Shown here: positions 60,790-64,000 of the stretch, in pieces | Layout of the letters: each line of letters begins with the position of its first letter | How positions within the stretch are numbered: the stretch's first letter is position 1 | NCBI RefSeq assembly: GCF_018070075.1 | Contig: NZ_JAGPXE010000002.1 | Coordinates: 496,001 to 560,000, forward strand | From: Saccharopolyspora endophytica | GTDB taxonomy: Bacteria; Actinomycetota; Actinomycetes; Mycobacteriales; Pseudonocardiaceae | Reading direction: 5' to 3' | Length of the DNA stretch: 64,000 bases | Translations under genes and position numbers: made by a program | Notes under the pieces: generated by a model | Seen by the model: the letters and a program-made list of their open reading frames with translations, nothing else | The model's database searches: none | Told to the model about the DNA's origin: nothing

Positions 60790-62812
60790 AGAGCGACAGC
60801 TCGGGTTTGAGGCGGCTGGGGGTCCAGACGCGCTGGCGCCAGGCCGCGATCGTGGTCAGCAGCAGGGACGCGACCAGGTAGCAGAGCAGGACCGCCACGG
60901 CTTGGGCGACCGAGCCCTCCGTGCCGCCGTAGATGAGGTGGCGCAGCCCCGTCACCACGTAGCCCAGCGGCAGGACCTGGTGCAGCGGGTGCAGCGGTTC
61001 CGGGATCGTCTGCCACGGGAACGTGCCGCCCGCCGTGACCAGCTGCAGCACCAGGATCACCAGGGCGATGAACTTGCCCTTCGGGCCGAACGCCGCGTTC
61101 AGCGAGTGCACGACCGCGGTGAACGCGAACGAGGTCAGGATCAGGAAGGCGAGCGTCCGCCACTGGTGCGCGGGGTGCACGCCGATGGCGAACACGACCA
61201 CCGAGAACAGCAGCACCGCCTGCACGAGTCCGATCAGCGCGGCGGGCAGCCAGCCGCCCAGCGCGACCCGCCACGGCGCCACACCGGCCGCCAGGGCCCG
61301 GTTGGACATCGGCCGCATCAGCAGGAAGAGGACGAACCCGCCGACCCACAGCGCCAGGCCCATGAAGTACGGAGCCAGCCCGGCGCCGTAGGTGTCGGCC
61401 TTGACCTGCGCCTGCGTGTCGACGGCGACCGGGTCGCCGATGGTGTCGGCGGTGGCCTGCCGGGTCTTGTCGTCGGGGTTGGGGATGTCGCCCGCGCCCT
61501 TGCCGAGCTCGGTGGCCAGCGTGTTGGAACCGTCGACGAGCTGGCCGGATCCGTCGTGGAGCTGCCGGGTGCCGCCGACGAGCTGGTCGGCGCCGTCGGC
61601 GAGCCTGCTGGTGCCCGACAGGGCCTGCTGCTCGCCGTCGCGCAGCTGCGCGGCTCCGTCGTCCACCTGCCCGGCGCCGCTGGTGAGCTGCTGGATGCCG
61701 CTGGTCAGCTGCGGGGTGGCGTTGGCCAGCGCCCGGTTGCCGTCGGCGACCTGGCGGGCTCCGTCGGCGAGCGTGTTGAGCTGCCCGACCTGCGTTTGCA
61801 GCTTGGTGTTGGCATCGGTGGCGGGGCTGCCCAGGTCGTCGAGCCCGGCGACGATCTTCTGCACGGTGGCCTCGTCGACGCCGGCCTGGCGCAGCTGCGC
61901 GGCGGTCTTGGCCTTGGTCTGGTCCAGGTTGTCGACGATGCCCTGGGAGAGGTTCCCGACGACGTTGGCCTTCTGCGCGAGCTGCTCGTTGCCCTGGGCG
62001 ACCTTCTCCGCGCCGTCGGCCAGCTTCGCGGTCTGGTCCGGCAGCTGCGCGGTCGAGGCCTGGAGCTGCTGCAGGCCGGTGTGCAGCCGGCCGGTCCCGT
62101 CGGCCAGCCGGTTGGCGCCGGAGGCGAGCTGCTGCTGCCCGCTGAGCAGCTGGTGCGCGCCGTCGGAGAGCTGGGTGCCGCCCTGCTCGGCCTGGCCGAG
62201 CCCGTCGCGCAGCTGCCCGGCTCCGTCGGCGAGCTTGCCCGCGCCGTTGGCGGCTTCGACGGTCTTGTCGTGCACCGTGGAGAAGCCCAGCAGGAACTGC
62301 TCGGCGGCGGTCGACCCCGCGTTGGACGCGACGCCCTTGCGGACCTCACCGGCGAGCTTGTCGGCGATGGTGCCCACCAGGTAGTTGTTCGCGTCGTTGG
62401 TGATCAGCTGCAGCTTGGCCTGCCGCGGCTCGAAGTCGGCGGGAGAGACCAGGGCGTGGGAGAAGTCCCGGGGGACCACCAGCGCGAAGGTGTAGTCGCC
62501 GTTGGCCACGCCCGCCTGGGCGTGCTGGAGATCGGTGCGGGTCCAGGAGAACGTGCCGGAGTCGAGGAGCTCCTCGTAGACGTCCTGGCCGGCGTTGAGC
62601 GGCTGGCCGTCCTCCTTCTGGGCACCGGAGTCGTCGATGACGACCGCAGCGGGAACCGAGTCGAGCTTCCCGTAGGGGTCCCAGTTGGCGTAGATGTACA
62701 TCGCGCCGTAGAGCAGCGGCACCAAGGTGACCGCCAGCAGCGCTAGCTTGGGCAGCTTGCCCGAGGTGAGTCGTCGCAATTCCGTTGCGGCGAGCCGGAA
62801 AGTAGTCATCAC
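60788..62812 (-). CDS. YhgE/Pip-type membrane protein with long repeat region
   Basis: A 674-residue protein. One N-terminal helix (LPKLALLAVTLVPLLYGAMYIYANW, about 20-44), a long extracytoplasmic stalk (about 200-470) of degenerate seven- to eleven-residue repeats such as LADGAGQLRDG, LADGTGRLHTG and LADGADQLVGG, and five or six C-terminal helices of ABC-2 type (about 490-665). This is the YhgE/Pip layout (compare phage infection protein and ESX/type VII-associated EsaA). It follows the ATPase-like gene by 13 bases on the same strand. Function in actinobacteria is not settled; export or envelope functions are inferred. Confidence 0.88.
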   Translation of the reverse strand: MMTTFRLAATELRRLTSGKLPKLALLAVTLVPLLYGAMYIYANWDPYGKLDSVPAAVVIDDSGAQKEDGQPLNAGQDVYEELLDSGTFSWTRTDLQHAQAGVANGDYTFALVVPRDFSHALVSPADFEPRQAKLQLITNDANNYLVGTIADKLAGEVRKGVASNAGSTAAEQFLLGFSTVHDKTVEAANGAGKLADGAGQLRDGLGQAEQGGTQLSDGAHQLLSGQQQLASGANRLADGTGRLHTGLQQLQASTAQLPDQTAKLADGAEKVAQGNEQLAQKANVVGNLSQGIVDNLDQTKAKTAAQLRQAGVDEATVQKIVAGLDDLGSPATDANTKLQTQVGQLNTLADGARQVADGNRALANATPQLTSGIQQLTSGAGQVDDGAAQLRDGEQQALSGTSRLADGADQLVGGTRQLHDGSGQLVDGSNTLATELGKGAGDIPNPDDKTRQATADTIGDPVAVDTQAQVKADTYGAGLAPYFMGLALWVGGFVLFLLMRPMSNRALAAGVAPWRVALGGWLPAALIGLVQAVLLFSVVVFAIGVHPAHQWRTLAFLILTSFAFTAVVHSLNAAFGPKGKFIALVILVLQLVTAGGTFPWQTIPEPLHPLHQVLPLGYVVTGLRHLIYGGTEGSVAQAVAVLLCYLVASLLLTTIAAWRQRVWTPSRLKPELSL

Positions 62813-62825
62813 GGACCTTCAGGTG

Positions 62826-63455
62826 TCAACCGGCCGAAGTGGACTTGTCGTCCGCGCCGATGCGGACGGCGGGCGCTCCGAGCTTGTCGGCGGAGTGCGT
62901 GGAGCAGAGCACGACCACCGCCATGCCTCCTTCGGCGCGGGCGGTGGCCAGGGAGTGCCAGAGCTGAGGGTCGTCGCCGTGGCGGTCGGGGCAGTCGAGC
63001 ACCAGCGCGCGCGTGGTGCGGGACTCGCAGGCCAGGTCGACCAGCAGCCGGGTGCGCTGGTGCGCGGTGAGGTTCTCGAACCGGACGTCGCCGGGCAGTT
63101 CGCGTTCGGCCAGCCAGTCGCGCACCTTGCGGCGGGTCGAACCGCGCCGGGCCAGCGCCAGACCTTCGGCGGTCACGTCGCGAACCTGAAGGGAGTCATC
63201 CGGTTCGGTGATCTGCGGGGCATCGACGACGGCGACGGCGCGGCGCAGCCGGTCCGCGTCGGCCGAGCCGTCCAGCCGGATGCTGCCGCTGCTGGGCTTG
63301 AGCCGTCCGGACAGGGCCAGCGCGAGCGCGGTCTTGCCGGTCCCGGCTTCGCCGGTGACCAGCAGGGTCTGGCGGTCGGCGACCCGGAGTGAAGTGGGGG
63401 CCAGCAATGGCCCGTGCGCGCCGATGACCTCGACGCCGGTGGCGACGATCTCCAC
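62826..63455 (-). CDS. ABC-type ATPase-like protein with degenerate signature, partner of YhgE
   Basis: A 209-residue nucleotide-binding protein. Walker A is GEAGTGKTA near residue 35 and Walker B-like text is RALVLDCPD near 149. The ABC signature is not LSGGQ but reads NLTAHQRTRLL, and the residue after the Walker B Asp is Cys rather than the catalytic Glu. So ATP binding is likely, but hydrolysis may be weak. It is 13 bases upstream of the YhgE-type gene and likely forms an unusual ABC-2-like complex with it. Confidence 0.8.
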   Translation of the reverse strand: MEIVATGVEVIGAHGPLLAPTSLRVADRQTLLVTGEAGTGKTALALALSGRLKPSSGSIRLDGSADADRLRRAVAVVDAPQITEPDDSLQVRDVTAEGLALARRGSTRRKVRDWLAERELPGDVRFENLTAHQRTRLLVDLACESRTTRALVLDCPDRHGDDPQLWHSLATARAEGGMAVVVLCSTHSADKLGAPAVRIGADDKSTSAG

Positions 63456-63504
63456 GCCTTCTCCTCGATCCTCCTAGGACCTGCGCGCAGGCCCCGGATC
63501 GGGG

Positions 63505-63987
63505 TCAGCGCAGTGCGGTGGCCGGGCGCACCTCCCACATCGTCCACAGTGGCCGGTATCCCTGACGGGGCCAGAACACCGAGGACAGCGGGTTGGGCGG
63601 GTTGTAGTACAGGAAGCTGCCGATGGCGCCCCGGCGCACGAACTCGTTGTGCACCACCGACATCAGCTGCCTGCCGATGCCGGTGCCGCGCGCCTTCTCG
63701 TGCACCGACACGCAGTTGACGTATCCCCACGAGCCGGGGCGCAGCCGGTAAGCCCGCGGGGACTTGCCGGTGTCGATCCAGCCGCATTCCGCGACCGCGA
63801 CGGGCGTGCCGTCCTGCTCCGCGAGCCAGACGGGATCGTCGGAGTGCAGGCGCACTCGGGCGGCGGTCCGCTTCAGCTGCGCGGCATCGGAGCGGTACGT
63901 GGCGGTTCCGACGAGGGCGGCGTACTCGAGCTCGGTGAGGGTGAGCTCGACGACGGCGTCCAGGTCGGCCGGTCCGGCGCGACGCAC
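63505..63987 (-). CDS. GNAT-family N-acetyltransferase
   Basis: A 160-residue acetyltransferase-fold protein. The acetyl-CoA pyrophosphate loop is visible as ARGTGIGRQLMS near residue 107, preceded by the strand YVNCVSVHEK, and the C-terminal strand FLYYNPPNPLSSVFWPRQGY is GNAT-like. The start at GTG 63987 is close to the window edge and the reading frame stays open to the edge, so a slightly longer protein is possible. Acceptor unknown. Confidence 0.85.
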   Translation of the reverse strand: MRRAGPADLDAVVELTLTELEYAALVGTATYRSDAAQLKRTAARVRLHSDDPVWLAEQDGTPVAVAECGWIDTGKSPRAYRLRPGSWGYVNCVSVHEKARGTGIGRQLMSVVHNEFVRRGAIGSFLYYNPPNPLSSVFWPRQGYRPLWTMWEVRPATALR

Positions 63988-64000
63988 CTTTACGGTACCA

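Noticed and set aside
1..64000. CRISPR arrays, rRNA genes and complete insertion sequences
   Set aside because: No regularly spaced direct repeats, no rRNA-like sequence and no transposase gene were recognised anywhere in the window.

Overview
The window is high-GC actinomycete chromosome, most likely from the Pseudonocardiaceae (Saccharopolyspora- or Amycolatopsis-like; this is inferred from gene content and cannot be proven here). Supporting signs are GC-biased codons, frequent GTG starts, ATGA/GTGA gene overlaps, several P450 genes with small ferredoxins, a WhiB-type regulator, an ANTAR response regulator close to polA, and an FtsK-type integrative element beside a tRNA gene.

Positions 1-36000 hold catabolic genes. 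A class I P450 operon (P450, FAD reductase, 2Fe-2S ferredoxin, alcohol dehydrogenase, aldehyde dehydrogenase; 4631 down to the left edge) lies next to a GAF-LuxR regulator. On the plus strand follow two tandem crotonases, a protein of unknown function and a LysR regulator. Next is an almost complete valine (isobutyryl-CoA) pathway at 10112-14013: acyl-CoA dehydrogenase, 3-hydroxyisobutyryl-CoA hydrolase, 3-hydroxyisobutyrate dehydrogenase and enoyl-CoA hydratase. A CaiB-type CoA-transferase coupled to a second-type adenylate kinase, an aldehyde dehydrogenase and a PAS-GGDEF protein come after it. A tctC-tctB-tctA-caiB-iclR operon (24292-19351) diverges from an MFS transporter. Three further P450s follow at 26144-35640, two of them in related modules that combine a 3Fe-4S ferredoxin, a carboxymuconolactone-decarboxylase-like protein, a dehydrogenase and a TetR regulator.

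Positions 36000-42600 hold a sugar-acid locus: LacI regulator, KduD-like SDR, L-idonate-dehydrogenase-like enzyme, MHS transporter, mannonate dehydratase, and the frameshifted remains of a 2-keto-3-deoxygluconate kinase. TTGTACAA-type palindromes occur before lacI and in the divergent SDR/dehydrogenase promoter.

Positions of about 42600-54343 form an integrative conjugative element of the actinomycete (AICE) type. The tyrosine integrase lies against the 3' end of a tRNA gene (54344-54419). Leftward are a pentapeptide-repeat membrane protein in AT-richer DNA, a Nudix protein (compare Pif of pSAM2), two HTH regulators, an operon of excisionase, WhiB, two membrane proteins and an FtsK/TraB-type translocase, an iterated GGGACGG region that could be the transfer locus, two small proteins, a second TPR-type regulator, and an SDR remnant. 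I recognise no replication initiator and found no left attachment site.

Positions 54600-64000 look like core chromosome: amino acid permease, PdtaR-like ANTAR regulator, hotdog thioesterase, polA, a VOC protein, a YhgE/Pip membrane protein with a partner ATPase, and a GNAT acetyltransferase. Strong bidirectional hairpin terminators separate several convergent gene pairs.
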